The translations under genes and the position numbers were made by a program. This document shows positions 42,340 to 53,126 of a stretch of DNA of 64,000 bases, in pieces. The stretch lies in contig JBBQCW010000008.1 in assembly GCA_038319025.1 (NCBI GenBank), forward strand, positions 59,681 to 123,680, given 5' to 3'. How positions within the stretch are numbered: position 1 is the first letter of the stretch; each line of letters starts with the position of its first letter. Below the pieces are notes generated by a model. It ran no database searches. It had not been told where the DNA came from and was given only the letters and a program-made list of their open reading frames with translations. Origin of the DNA: JBBQCW01 sp038319025 (lineage in GTDB: Bacteria > Actinomycetota > Thermoleophilia > Solirubrobacterales > Solirubrobacteraceae).

Positions 42340-43320
42340 ATGCGCTACCGACGGCTGGGCAAAAGTGGACTGAAGGTCTCCGAGATCTCCCTCGGATCTT
42401 GGCTGACCTACGGCGGCCACGTGGAGGATGCCGCCGCAGAGGCGTGCATCCACGCCGCGTGGGAGGAAGGGATCACCTTCTACGACACCGCCAACGTCTA
42501 TCGGCGGGGCGGAGCCGAAGAGGTCGTCGGCCGCGCGTTGGCGCACTACGACCGCGACGACTACGTGCTGGCCACGAAGGTCTACTTCCCGATGGGCGAC
42601 GGCCCCAACGACAAGGGGCTGGGTCGCAAACACATCGTCGAGCAGTGCGAGCGGTCGCTGCAGCGGCTCGGTGTGGACTACATCGATCTCCTGCAATGCC
42701 ACCGGTTCGACAAGGGCACGCCGCTCGAAGAGACCGTCCGCGCGTTGGACGACCTCGTCACCCAAGGCAAGGTCCTGTACGTCGGGGTGAGCGAGTGGAG
42801 CGCGGAGCAGCTTGACGAGGCCCGGGCGATCGGGGAACGCCTTCTGCTGCGCCCGATGATCTCCAACCAGCCGCAGTACTCGATGCTCTGGCGGCAGATC
42901 GAGCAGTCGGTGATCCCGACCAGCGAGCGGCTCGGCATCGGGCAAGTCGTCTGGTCGCCGTTGGCGCAGGGTGTCCTGAGCGGCAAGTACAGCCCGGGGG
43001 AACAGCCGCCGGCCGACTCTCGGGCCGGAGCCGGGGACGAAGTCAGCGGCTTCATGGGCTGGCTGATGACCGACGAAATCCTCGGCGCGGTTCAGCAACT
43101 GCGGCCGATCGCCGACGAATTGGGAGTCACGATGTCCCAGCTGGCGATAGCGTGGGTGTTGCGTCAGCCGAACGTGTCGAGCGCGATCATCGGCGCCTCG
43201 CGGCCCGAGCAGGTCCGCGAAAACGCGGCCGCCAGTGGCGTGGAGCTGAGCGACGACGTGCTCGCGCGGATCGACGCCGCCGTGGGGGCGGTGGCGCTGA
43301 CTCAGACGCCGCAAGGCTGA
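42340..43320 (+). CDS. Aldo/keto reductase (Kv-beta-like group)
   Basis: 326-residue NADPH TIM barrel. MRYRRLGKSGLKVSEISLGSW opening, catalytic FYDTANVYRRGGAEEVVG with Asp and Tyr, Lys in VLATKVYF, His in DLLQCHRFD, and C-terminal AIIGASRPEQVREN. GSWLTYGG resembles the potassium-channel beta-subunit group. Substrate unknown. A hairpin follows. Confidence 0.93.
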   Translation: MRYRRLGKSGLKVSEISLGSWLTYGGHVEDAAAEACIHAAWEEGITFYDTANVYRRGGAEEVVGRALAHYDRDDYVLATKVYFPMGDGPNDKGLGRKHIVEQCERSLQRLGVDYIDLLQCHRFDKGTPLEETVRALDDLVTQGKVLYVGVSEWSAEQLDEARAIGERLLLRPMISNQPQYSMLWRQIEQSVIPTSERLGIGQVVWSPLAQGVLSGKYSPGEQPPADSRAGAGDEVSGFMGWLMTDEILGAVQQLRPIADELGVTMSQLAIAWVLRQPNVSSAIIGASRPEQVRENAAASGVELSDDVLARIDAAVGAVALTQTPQG

Positions 43321-43325
43321 CGGGT

Positions 43326-43354
43326 CGGCCTAACCGGGCGGGGCAGGTAGGCCG
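43326..43354 (+). terminator. Hairpin after the aldo/keto reductase gene
   Basis: CGGCCTA (43326-43332) with TAGGCCG (43348-43354), extended by CC/GG after one bulged A. No U-tract. Confidence 0.5.
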
Positions 43355-43395
43355 CAATGGAGAGTGCGTGCTTGCACCCTGGTGGGTATCCCGCC

Positions 43396-43401
43396 TAGGT
43401 T
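43396..43401 (+). promoter_or_regulatory. -10 box TAGGTT for the permease operon
   Basis: Predicted start about 43408 gives a ~28-nt leader with a GAGGGA ribosome-binding site before GTG 43436. Confidence 0.4.
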
Positions 43402-43435
43402 GGACCTGGCAACCGCGAGGGAAACGAGGGAACAC

Positions 43436-44956
43436 GTGGAGGCAGCATCCGTACCGACCCCGGCCCCGGTGATCACCGGACAGGGCTCAGCCGCAGGCGA
43501 CAAGGGGCTCAAGACCGGCGCGATCTCGTTCGTTTCGAACATCGTCATCGCCGTCGCCTCGACCGCGCCGGCTTACAGTCTCGCTGCGACGCTCGGCTTC
43601 ATCGTCGCCATCACCGGCATGGGTGTGTCGGCCCCAGCCGTGCTGCTGATCGCGTTCATCCCGATGGGATGCATCGCGGCTGCTTACAACTACATGAACC
43701 GGGCCGACCCGGATTGCGGCACCACGTTCAGTTGGGTCACGTTGGCCATGGGGCCACGAATCGGCTGGATGTCGGGCTGGGCCGTGATCGTGGCCGACGT
43801 GCTCGTGATGCCGAGCCTCGCCTCCATCGCGGGCATCTACACCTGCCAGCTCTTCGGGTACGACAACCCCACGACGCTCGTGATCATCCTGATCGGCGTT
43901 GCCTGGATCATCGTCATGACGGCCATCTGTTACATCGGCATCGAACTGTCGGCCCGCACGCAGCAGCTGCTGCTGGGCATGGAGTTCATCACGCTGCTGC
44001 TGTTCGCCGTCGTCGCGCTCTACAAAGTCTTCGTTGACAGCCCCACGGGGTCGATCCAGCCGACTTTCTCCTGGATCAACCCCCTGGACATCTCGTCCAC
44101 GAGTGCGCTCGTAGACGGCATCCTGCTGGCGATCTTCGTGTACTGGGGCTGGGATTCAGCGGTCAGCGTCAATGAGGAGACCGAGAACGGCGCCGAGGCG
44201 TCCGGCAAGGCCGCCGTCATCTCCACGTTCATCCTCCTCGGCATCTATGTCGTGATCGCCGTGGCCGCCCAGGCGTTCGGGGGCACGCAGAACCTGATCG
44301 ACAATCAGGCGGACGTGTTCGCGGGCATCGGGCACCAAGTCCTCGGTTCCCCGCTCGACAAGCTCCTCATCATCGCGGTGCTCACCTCGGCCTCGGCGTC
44401 GACGCAGACGACGATCCTCCCCGCAACCAGATCCAGCCTGTCGATGTCCCGACACGGCGCGATTCCCAAGACGTTCGGGGACGTGCACCCCCGCTATCAG
44501 ACACCGTCTACGTCGACGATCTGGATGGGCGCGGTGTCGATTTTTGTGTTCGTGTTCCTGCAGGCGACGAGCGAGAACCTCGTGGCCGATGCGTTCACGT
44601 CGCTGGCGCTGACGATCGCCTTCTACTACGGGATCACCGGCTTCTGCTGCACATGGTTCTACCGGCATCACATCTTCACGAACCTGAAGAGCTTCGTGTT
44701 CATGGGGCTGCTGCCGACGCTCGGTGGTCTGATCCTAACCGGGGTTTTCGTGAAGGCCGTGATCGACTACTCAAAGCCGGATGGTGGGTACGCAAAGCCG
44801 TTCTTGGGCATCGGCTCCCCCGTCGTCATCACGCTTGTGATGATCATCATGGGGCTAATCCTGATGATCGCCCAATGGATCAAACATCCGGAGTTCTTCG
44901 CCAAGAAGCCGCAGGCGGTCGATCCGGAATTCGCCAAGACCGTGACCGGAGGCTGA
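43436..44956 (+). CDS. APC-family amino acid permease
   Basis: 506 residues, about 12 membrane helices. GTG 43436 is chosen from the ribosome-binding site; an upstream ATG lacks one. N-terminal polar tail, then NIVIAVASTAPAYSLAATLG and YNYMNRADPDCGTTFSWVT, typical of APC transporters of the amino acid/polyamine type. A universal stress protein gene follows by 4 nt, a common pairing for this transporter group. Substrate unknown. Confidence 0.93.
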   Translation: MEAASVPTPAPVITGQGSAAGDKGLKTGAISFVSNIVIAVASTAPAYSLAATLGFIVAITGMGVSAPAVLLIAFIPMGCIAAAYNYMNRADPDCGTTFSWVTLAMGPRIGWMSGWAVIVADVLVMPSLASIAGIYTCQLFGYDNPTTLVIILIGVAWIIVMTAICYIGIELSARTQQLLLGMEFITLLLFAVVALYKVFVDSPTGSIQPTFSWINPLDISSTSALVDGILLAIFVYWGWDSAVSVNEETENGAEASGKAAVISTFILLGIYVVIAVAAQAFGGTQNLIDNQADVFAGIGHQVLGSPLDKLLIIAVLTSASASTQTTILPATRSSLSMSRHGAIPKTFGDVHPRYQTPSTSTIWMGAVSIFVFVFLQATSENLVADAFTSLALTIAFYYGITGFCCTWFYRHHIFTNLKSFVFMGLLPTLGGLILTGVFVKAVIDYSKPDGGYAKPFLGIGSPVVITLVMIIMGLILMIAQWIKHPEFFAKKPQAVDPEFAKTVTGG

Positions 44957-44960
44957 TCGA

Positions 44961-45386
44961 ATGCCGCAGAGCATCGTGGTGGGGTACGACGGGACAGCCG
45001 GAGCACACGCCGCGCTCAAGGAAGCCAGCACGTTGGCCGCTGACCTGGGGTGCCGGGTGCACATCGTGTTCGCCTACGACAAGGTGATGATCGGCGGTGA
45101 GTCGCGGGACCTGGACGAGGCGGTCGCCGCTCGCGGGCGCACGGTGCTTGCTGAGGCGCTGGCCGTCGTCACGGCGTCGGGCGTCGAGGCTGACACCGAG
45201 ATCGTGGAAGCCGGGGTGGCCCAGGCACTCGTCGACGCCGCCGACCGCGTTCAGGCGCGGTTCATCGTGGTGGGCAGTTACGGCGAGCGGCCGATCAAGG
45301 GCGCACTCGTCGGTGCCACGCCGTACAAGTTGATGTATCTGTCTGATCACGCGATCGTGGTCGTCCCCGTGCCCGAGGAGAGCTGA
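44961..45386 (+). CDS. Universal stress protein (UspA family)
   Basis: 141 residues, single Usp domain: SIVVGYDGTAGAHAALKEA start and the ATP-type FIVVGSYGERPIKGALVGA loop. Close linkage to the permease upstream and quinone oxidoreductase downstream (4 nt each) suggests one operon. Confidence 0.93.
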   Translation: MPQSIVVGYDGTAGAHAALKEASTLAADLGCRVHIVFAYDKVMIGGESRDLDEAVAARGRTVLAEALAVVTASGVEADTEIVEAGVAQALVDAADRVQARFIVVGSYGERPIKGALVGATPYKLMYLSDHAIVVVPVPEES

Positions 45387-45390
45387 ACCT

Positions 45391-46392
45391 ATGCAGGTCA
45401 TCGTCATCACCGGCCACGGTGGCCCCGAGATGCTCGTCGTCGAGGAGCGTCCGTCGCCGGCGATGACGGCCGGTGGTGTGCGGATCGACGTCGCGGCGGC
45501 CGGGGTCAACTTCGCCGATGTCATGGCCCGGATGGGGCTTTATCCGGATTCACCTGACACGCCGTGCGTCGTCGGCTATGAGGTGTGCGGCACGGTGACC
45601 GAGGTGGCGGAAGGCGTCGAGGGCATCGTCCCTGGGGCGCGCGTCATGGCCGGCACGATGTTCGGCGGTTACGCGTCGGAGGTTGTGGTGGACGCCGGGG
45701 CGATAATCCCGCTGCCCCACGACCTGAGCTTCGCCCAGGGCGCCGCGGTTCCCGTGAACTACGCGACCGCCTGGGCAGGGCTCATCGGCTACGGCTCGCT
45801 GCGACCTGGTGACAAGGTGCTGATCCACGCGGCGGCCGGCGGGGTGGGCATTGCGGCCACGCAGATCGCCAAGGACGCCGGCGCTGAGGTGTGGGGCACC
45901 TCGTCGGCGAGCAAGCACGAGGCCATCCGCGGTTTCGGGGTGGACCATCCGCTGGATTACCGCACCGATGGCTGGGAGAAGGGCCTGCCGCCTTTCGACC
46001 TCATCATGGATGCCGTCGGCGGCGCCAGCGCGCGCCGCAGCTACTCGATGCTGCGAGCCGGCGGGCGCCTGGTGGCGTTCGGCGCATCCTCGGTCGTGAG
46101 CGGCGAGAAGCGCAATCTGCTCAAGGCCGGGCCGCAGGCACTGCGGATGATCCGCGGGTTCAACCTCATGGATCAGATGGGTGATTCGAAGACGATCATC
46201 GGCCTGAACATGCTCACCCTGTGGAAGGACCGGGGCAGCCTCGCGGACTGGACAGAGCCGCTGCAGGACCTCCTGGCCACCGGGGTGCTGAAGCCCGTCG
46301 TGCACGAAGAGGTCCCGTTCTCGCGGGCCGGCGACGCTCACCGCATCCTCACCGAGCGGCGCAACGTGGGCAAAGTCGTGCTGGTGCCCTGA
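45391..46392 (+). CDS. Zinc-free MDR quinone oxidoreductase
   Basis: 333 residues of the NADPH:quinone reductase/zeta-crystallin type: GVNFADVMARMGLYP, GYEVCGTVTEVAEGV, NADP fold VLIHAAAGGVGIAATQIAKDAG. No structural or catalytic zinc cysteine cluster is present. Starts 4 nt after the Usp gene. Physiological substrate unknown. Confidence 0.93.
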   Translation: MQVIVITGHGGPEMLVVEERPSPAMTAGGVRIDVAAAGVNFADVMARMGLYPDSPDTPCVVGYEVCGTVTEVAEGVEGIVPGARVMAGTMFGGYASEVVVDAGAIIPLPHDLSFAQGAAVPVNYATAWAGLIGYGSLRPGDKVLIHAAAGGVGIAATQIAKDAGAEVWGTSSASKHEAIRGFGVDHPLDYRTDGWEKGLPPFDLIMDAVGGASARRSYSMLRAGGRLVAFGASSVVSGEKRNLLKAGPQALRMIRGFNLMDQMGDSKTIIGLNMLTLWKDRGSLADWTEPLQDLLATGVLKPVVHEEVPFSRAGDAHRILTERRNVGKVVLVP

Positions 46393-46419
46393 TGGTTTGG
46401 CGCCTCACGCCTCCCTTGC

Positions 46420-46425
46420 TACGCT
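46420..46425 (+). promoter_or_regulatory. -10 box TACGCT of the leuA leader
   Basis: TACGCT is followed by 9 nt and the GTG of a Leu-rich leader peptide at 46435, so the peptide itself would be read from a near-leaderless transcript. Confidence 0.5.
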
Positions 46426-46434
46426 GAACCTCTC

Positions 46435-46488
46435 GTGTCGCACAAGCTCGTACTCCGACTTCTTCTCCTCCCCCCTCGGGGGGAATAG
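46435..46488 (+). CDS. leuA leader peptide (17 aa)
   Basis: GTG 46435 encodes VSHKLVLRLLLLPPRGE and stops at TAG 46486-46488. Six of 17 codons are Leu, four of them consecutive (46459-46470). The run ends exactly where a C6/G6 hairpin begins. This is the layout of a leucine attenuation peptide sensing charged tRNA-Leu; the gene it precedes, leuA, is the first committed step of leucine synthesis. Peptide-mediated control is inference. Confidence 0.75.
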   Translation: MSHKLVLRLLLLPPRGE

Positions 46489-46504
46489 CGCGTGGCGGCC
46501 GCCA
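46470..46504 (+). promoter_or_regulatory. Attenuator hairpins of the leuA leader
   Basis: Six C (46470-46475), TC, then six G (46478-46483) form a hairpin overlapping the last codons of the leader peptide. A 12-nt palindrome TGGCGGCCGCCA (46493-46504) follows. The choice between structures could depend on ribosome position. No U-tract, so the effect may be on translation or Rho. Confidence 0.55.
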
Positions 46505-46566
46505 GAGCCGCAAACCCAGCCTGAAGAGTCCGACGTCCGAGCCATTGAGCAGAAAGCCGACACCTC

Positions 46567-48164
<1,598 letters not shown>

Positions 48165-48165
<1 letters not shown>

Positions 48166-49409
48166 TGAGCGGCACCGCAGAGGAGGCGGCGGCGGTCGCA
48201 GCGCTCGACCGCGCCGCGCTTGCCGCTGACGCAGCGGCCCTCGTGCGCGTCCCGAGCGTCACGGGGGACGAGCGCGAGGTCATCGAACTGCTGGCTGCGA
48301 TCGCACGAGCGCGAGGCTTGGATGCCGCCGTCGACGAACACGACTTGACCGCGCTACGTGCCCACGATGATCATCCGGGAGAGGAGGCACCACGCGAGCA
48401 ACTCTTTGGGGTCCGGGCCACGATGCCCGGTGTAGGGGCCGGCCCTAGGCTCGCCATCGACGGTCATTTGGACGTTGTGGCACCCGGGCACGATGCGTGG
48501 ACCCACGGCGGCGCCTGGTCTGGGGTGGTCGATGACGGATTTCTGTACGGCCGGGGCAGCGTCGACATGAAGGGATCGGTGGCCGCGGCGCTCCACGCGC
48601 TGGCGGCGATCGCCACAGTCGGGGTGGTGCCCCCGTGCACTCCTACGCTTCTCGGCGTGGCCTCCGAGGAGGACGGCGGCCTGGGGACGTTCGCAGCGCT
48701 GGCGGCGGACGCGGGCTACGACGCCTGCCTGATCCCGGAGGCCACCGGTTTCGATGTGGTCTGCGCCCAGGCCGGAGCGATCACCTTCCGCGGGGTCGTT
48801 CGCGGGCGATCCGCGCACGCGGCCCACCGGCTCGAAGGGGTGTCTGCCATCGACCGGTACCTGCCCATCCACGCTGCGCTCCACGAGTACGAGACGCGCG
48901 TCAACGAGACGGTCACGCAGCCGCTGATGGCCGGGCTGGAGCTTCCCTATCCCGTGCTGGTGGGTCAGGTACACGCCGGCGAATGGTCGAGCCAGGTGCC
49001 GGACCGCCTCCTCTTCGAAGGGCGTGCGCCGGTGCGCGTGGGGGAGACGATCGCTGAGGCTCGCGCTGCGGTGGAGGCCGCCATCGCGTCGGCGACGGAT
49101 ACCGAGGGCCCGGCGGTTGAAGTGACGTGGTCGGGCGGGTCATTTGCCTCGGCGGTAACCGACGCTGAGGGGCCCTTCCCATTGCTCGTGCGAGAAGTCG
49201 TCGGGGACGAGATGGGCACGCCGCCCGCGCTGGCCGGAGTGCCGTGGGGCGCCGACATGCGCCTGTTCTGCGCACGCGGCATCCCAACGGTGATGGTCGG
49301 TCCGCACGGCATCGAGCGCGCGCACGCCGCCGACGAGCGTGTGGCGGTCGAGGACCTCGAGGCGCTGGCGCGGATCATCATCCGCGTCGTTCTACGGTTT
49401 CGCCCCTGA
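48165..49409 (+). CDS. M20-family metallo-hydrolase (ArgE/DapE-like)
   Basis: 414 residues. Di-zinc ligands: GHLDVVAPGHD, RGSVDMKGSVAA, catalytic EE in GVASEEDGGLG, and a late His in GIERAHAADERV. Amide bond hydrolysis of an N-acyl amino acid or small peptide is expected; exact substrate unclear. Starts at GTG overlapping the leuA stop, hence coupled to it. Confidence 0.88.
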
Positions 49410-49451
49410 ATGTCTGACCCAGCAGCGTCTGAGCGGGTGAACGCGCGGCGG

Positions 49452-49457
49452 TAGGCT
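49452..49457 (+). promoter_or_regulatory. -10 box TAGGCT, leaderless cupin gene
   Basis: TAGGCT is followed by 6 nt and ATG at 49464. Confidence 0.5.
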
Positions 49458-49463
49458 CAACGT

Positions 49464-49850
49464 ATGCCCACTTACACGAAGTCCAATCTGATGGAGATCG
49501 AGGACATGGCCAAGGGCCAGGTCGAGGGTCTGCAGGCGCGGTTCAGCCGTTCAGTTCTCGGCTCTGAGCAGTTCGGCGTCACCCATTTCCGCATCGAGCC
49601 AGGTGTGCGGGCTCCGTTCGGCCACAAGCATTCCGTGCAAGAGGAGGCCTACGTGGTGCTGACCGGCTCGGGGCGCTTGCGGGTCGAGGAAGACATTCTC
49701 GACCTCGACCAGTGGGACATCGTGCGCGTGGACCCCACCGCGGTCCGGGGCTTTGAAGCAGGGCCCGAGGGCATGGACCTGCTGGCCGTCGGCGGCGTCC
49801 GTCCCGAGGGTGGCGACGGCGAGATGGTGCAGGACTGGTGGAAGGACTGA
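49464..49850 (+). CDS. Cupin-domain protein
   Basis: 128 residues, one small beta barrel: FRIEPGVRAPFGHKHSVQEEAYVVLTGSG carries the two-His/Glu metal-binding motif and VRVDPTAVRGFEAGPEG the second block. The Gly/His pattern fits a metal-dependent cupin; function open. Confidence 0.88.
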   Translation: MPTYTKSNLMEIEDMAKGQVEGLQARFSRSVLGSEQFGVTHFRIEPGVRAPFGHKHSVQEEAYVVLTGSGRLRVEEDILDLDQWDIVRVDPTAVRGFEAGPEGMDLLAVGGVRPEGGDGEMVQDWWKD

Positions 49851-49863
49851 GCCCAAGTCGATT

Positions 49864-50508
49864 ATGAGTGCGAGCAGCGATGGTCCGCAGGTGGTCGCCG
49901 TGAACGTGGGGGAGATCCGCGAGGTTCGCTCCGGGTCCCGCACGATCGAGACGGCGATCTGGAAGCACCCCGTTGGCGGGCGCGTCGCCGTCCGCGGCGT
50001 GAATCTCGCCGGTGACGACCAGGCCGATCGGACGGTACATGGTGGTCCTGACAAAGCGATCTATGCCTACGGGGCCGACGACACTGCCTGGTGGGAGGCG
50101 GAGTTGGAACGCCCGCTGGGCCCGGGGGCCTTCGGCGAGAACCTCACGGTGGCGGACTACGACGTGAGCGGCGCGCTGATCGGTGAGCGCTGGGCCGTCG
50201 GCTCGACGCTGCTCCAGGTCACCCAGCCGCGCGTGCCCTGTTTCAAGCTCGGGCTACGGATGGACGACCCAGGTTTCCTCAAGCTGTTCACCCAGGCGAG
50301 TCGGCCCGGTGCGTACCTGAAGATCATCGAGGAGGGCGACATCGGTGCCGGCGATGCGATCAAAATCGACCACCTCCCGGAGCACGGCGTGACCATGCGC
50401 CTGTTCTCCGACGCGCTTCTGAAGGATCACGATCTGCTCGCCCGCGTGCTGGACGCGCCCGAGCTGATGCCGGGTTGGCGGGAGTGGATCGAGGGACGCG
50501 AGGACTGA
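49864..50508 (+). CDS. MOSC-domain protein (YiiM-like)
   Basis: 214 residues. VNVGEIREV start, VRGVNLAGDDQADRTVHGGPDKAIYAY and FGENLTVADYDVSGALIGERW are classic MOSC signatures; the conserved Cys lies in QPRVPCFKLGLRM. MOSC proteins handle activated sulfur or reduce N-hydroxylated substrates with molybdenum cofactor. ATG 49864, 13 nt after the cupin stop. Confidence 0.9.
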   Translation: MSASSDGPQVVAVNVGEIREVRSGSRTIETAIWKHPVGGRVAVRGVNLAGDDQADRTVHGGPDKAIYAYGADDTAWWEAELERPLGPGAFGENLTVADYDVSGALIGERWAVGSTLLQVTQPRVPCFKLGLRMDDPGFLKLFTQASRPGAYLKIIEEGDIGAGDAIKIDHLPEHGVTMRLFSDALLKDHDLLARVLDAPELMPGWREWIEGRED

Positions 50509-50518
50509 TGGATACGAC

Positions 50519-50536
50519 TGTACGTGATAACGTACA
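50519..50536. promoter_or_regulatory. Inverted-repeat operator of the XRE-cupin regulator
   Basis: TGTACG (50519-50524), 6 nt, CGTACA (50531-50536) is a perfect inverted repeat. The candidate -10 box TAACGT (50528-50533) lies inside it, 8 nt before ATG 50542, so a bound dimer would block transcription: likely autorepression. Confidence 0.6.
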
Positions 50537-50541
50537 TCGCG

Positions 50542-51135
50542 ATGGTCGCCACTCACGACATCGACACGGCCGTGGCCATCGGTCCGAGGGTGAAGGCCCT
50601 GCGGGAGGCCGGTGACCTGTCCTTGCGTGACCTCGCCGATCGCTCCGGCGTGAGCGCGCCGATGCTGAGCCAGGTCGAGCGAGGCGAGACGAGTCCCACT
50701 CTGGCGGTCGCCGCGCGCATCGCGGCGGGCCTCGACCTTCGGCTCTCCCAGCTCCTGCGGCTGGACGAAGCCGGCAGCGTCACCGTAGTGCGCGCCGCCG
50801 AGCGACGCAGCGGCGGTTCAGCCCGCCGCGGGCACCGCTTCGAGGTGCTCACCCCGCCGCTGCCCGGGCAGCGCGTCGAGCTTTCCCGCCACGTCCTGGG
50901 CCCCGGCGCCCACACGGGCGGCCCGGGCGACCCGCCGATGCACGAACCCGGCGCGCGTGAGATCGCGCTCGTCGAGGAGGGCGCGGTGATCCTCCACATC
51001 GACGGCGAGCGACACGCGCTGGCCACCGGCGACACGGTGACTTTCGACGCCGACCTGTCCCATCATTTCGAGAACCCCGGCACCGTCGAGGCGACCATTC
51101 TGGCCGTCCTCAGCGCGGGCCTCCGACGGAGCTAG
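50542..51135 (+). CDS. XRE-family regulator with C-terminal cupin
   Basis: 197 residues. HTH: VKALREAGDLSLRDLADRSGVS followed by PMLSQVERGETSPTL. C-terminal cupin (about 110-190) with MHEPGAREIALVEEGAVIL and VTFDADLSHHFENPG for small-molecule sensing. ATG 50542 preferred over GTG 50524, which lies inside the operator. It sits 10 nt before leuC, making it a candidate controller of that operon or of itself. Confidence 0.9.
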   Translation: MVATHDIDTAVAIGPRVKALREAGDLSLRDLADRSGVSAPMLSQVERGETSPTLAVAARIAAGLDLRLSQLLRLDEAGSVTVVRAAERRSGGSARRGHRFEVLTPPLPGQRVELSRHVLGPGAHTGGPGDPPMHEPGAREIALVEEGAVILHIDGERHALATGDTVTFDADLSHHFENPGTVEATILAVLSAGLRRS

Positions 51136-51145
51136 GAAACCACTC

Positions 51146-52540
51146 ATGACCCCCACCACACTGTTCGACAAGATCTGGGCCGCCCACGAGGTGGCCCCCG
51201 GATTGCTCTACATCGACCTGCACCTCGTGCATGAGGTCACCAGCCCGCAGGCCTTCGACGGGCTGCGGCTCGCCGACCGCGCCGTGCGTCGCCCCGACCG
51301 CACCGTCGCCACGGCCGACCACAACGTGCCCACCGACGGCACACCGGTCGCCGCGCGGATCAAGAACGAGCTGAGCCGCGTGCAGGTTCAGACGCTGGAG
51401 AACAACTGCGCTGAGTTCGGGGTTCCCGTGTTCTCTCTCGGCTCTGAGCATCAGGGCATCGTCCACGTGATCGGGCCGGAATTGGGGCTCACCCAGCCGG
51501 GGATGACGATCGTCTGCGGGGACAGCCACACCGCCACACACGGGGCGTTCGGCGCGTTGGCCTTCGGCATAGGCACCAGCGAGGTCGAGCACGTGCTGGC
51601 CACGCAGACGCTGGTGCAGAACAAGCCCAAGTCGATGCGCATCAGCTATCAGGGGACGCCCGGGTTCGGCGTCACAGCCAAGGACTTGATCCTGGCCACC
51701 ATCGGTCAGATCGGCGTCGAAGGCGCTGTTGGCCATGTGGTCGAGTTCGCCGGCCCCGCCGTCGAGGCGCTCTCCATGGAAGGCCGCATGACCATGTGCA
51801 ACATGACGATCGAGGGCGGAGGCCGGGCCGGGATGATCGCGCCTGACGCGACGACCTTCGCCTACGTCCAGGGCAAGGCCGGCGCCCCCAAGGGCGCCGA
51901 CTGGGACGCGGCCGTCGCTTATTGGGAGACGCTCAAGACCGATGACGGTGCCACGTTCGACCGCGAAGTCGTGGTCGACGTGGACGCGCTGAGCCCGATG
52001 GTCACGTGGGGTACGAACCCCGAGATGGTGATCGGTGTGACCGACGCGGTTCCCCAGCCCCAGAGCGACGGCGACGAGCGCGCGCTCGCCTACATGGGCC
52101 TGGAGGCCGGCACCCCGATCCAGGACATCCAGCTGGACCGGGTGTTCATCGGCTCGTGCACCAATTCGCGTATCGGTGACCTGCGCGCCGCCGCTGAAGT
52201 GGTCAAGGGTCACACCGTGGCCGCGACGGTCAGCGCGATGGTCGTCCCCGGCTCGGTCAAGGTCAAGCGCCAAGCCGAGGAGGAGGGGTTGGACGAGATC
52301 TTCCGCGCCGCCGGCTTTGACTGGCGCGGCGCCGGGTGCTCGATGTGCCTGGCCATGAACGACGACGTGCTCGCTCCCGAAGAGCGATGCGCCTCCACCT
52401 CGAACCGCAACTTCGAGGGGCGCCAAGGCCGTGGTGGCCGCACGCACCTCGTCTCCCCCCAGATGGCCGCTGCGGCTGCCATCGCCGGGCATTTTGTCGA
52501 CATCCGCGAATGGGCTGCCGCCGCCCCTCAGGAGGCCTGA
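51146..52540 (+). CDS. leuC: 3-isopropylmalate dehydratase large subunit
   Basis: [4Fe-4S] aconitase-family protein, 464 aa. Cluster cysteines in FIGSCTNSR (~336) and GAGCSMCLAMN (~398 and 401); active-site VCGDSHTATHGAFGALAFGIG. AGGA 8 nt before ATG. Starts the leuC-leuD-leuB-ilvE chain. Confidence 0.97.
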   Translation: MTPTTLFDKIWAAHEVAPGLLYIDLHLVHEVTSPQAFDGLRLADRAVRRPDRTVATADHNVPTDGTPVAARIKNELSRVQVQTLENNCAEFGVPVFSLGSEHQGIVHVIGPELGLTQPGMTIVCGDSHTATHGAFGALAFGIGTSEVEHVLATQTLVQNKPKSMRISYQGTPGFGVTAKDLILATIGQIGVEGAVGHVVEFAGPAVEALSMEGRMTMCNMTIEGGGRAGMIAPDATTFAYVQGKAGAPKGADWDAAVAYWETLKTDDGATFDREVVVDVDALSPMVTWGTNPEMVIGVTDAVPQPQSDGDERALAYMGLEAGTPIQDIQLDRVFIGSCTNSRIGDLRAAAEVVKGHTVAATVSAMVVPGSVKVKRQAEEEGLDEIFRAAGFDWRGAGCSMCLAMNDDVLAPEERCASTSNRNFEGRQGRGGRTHLVSPQMAAAAAIAGHFVDIREWAAAAPQEA

Positions 52541-52544
52541 AGTC

Positions 52545-53126
52545 ATGGATCCCATCACCACCGTCCGAGGACCCGTCAGCGTGCTCGACCGCGCCGACGT
52601 GGACACCGACCAGATCATCCCCAAGCAGTTCCTCAAGCGCGTTGAGCGGACGGGGTTCGGCGAGTTCCTCTTCTACGACTGGGCCAAAGAGCCGGGCTGG
52701 GACCTGCCGGCCAATCCGATCCTCGTCGCCGGCCGGAACTTCGGCTGCGGCTCTTCCCGTGAACACGCCCCGTGGGCGTTGGAGGACTACGGCTTCAGGG
52801 CGATCATCGCCCCGAGCTTCGCCGACATCTTCAGCTCCAACTCGACGAAGATCGGGCTGCTGCCGATCGCGCTGACCCCGGATGAGTGCCACGCGATCGC
52901 GCAGGCCGGCAGCGCCGAAGTCGACCTCGCCGCCCAAGAGGTGCGGTGGGGAGAGGGCCAGGTGGCCCGCTTCGAGATCGACAAGGAGACCAAGCATCGC
53001 CTGCTCAACGGGCTCGACGACATCGCCATGACGCTGACGATGGGCGAGGCGATCGACTTGTTCGAGCACGAGCGCCAGCAGCGCAGCTGGGTCGGTACCA
53101 CCGCGCTGAGCGGAGAAGCGGCATGA
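52545..53126 (+). CDS. leuD: 3-isopropylmalate dehydratase small subunit
   Basis: 193 aa swivelling domain: ADVDTDQIIPKQFLKRVER and NFGCGSSREHAPWALEDYG. ATG 52545 has GGAGG 9 nt upstream. Overlaps leuB (ATGA). Confidence 0.96.
   Translation: MDPITTVRGPVSVLDRADVDTDQIIPKQFLKRVERTGFGEFLFYDWAKEPGWDLPANPILVAGRNFGCGSSREHAPWALEDYGFRAIIAPSFADIFSSNSTKIGLLPIALTPDECHAIAQAGSAEVDLAAQEVRWGEGQVARFEIDKETKHRLLNGLDDIAMTLTMGEAIDLFEHERQQRSWVGTTALSGEAA

Noticed and set aside
51110..52636. 508-codon minus-strand frame over leuC
   Set aside because: Antisense shadow of leuC; no start signals.
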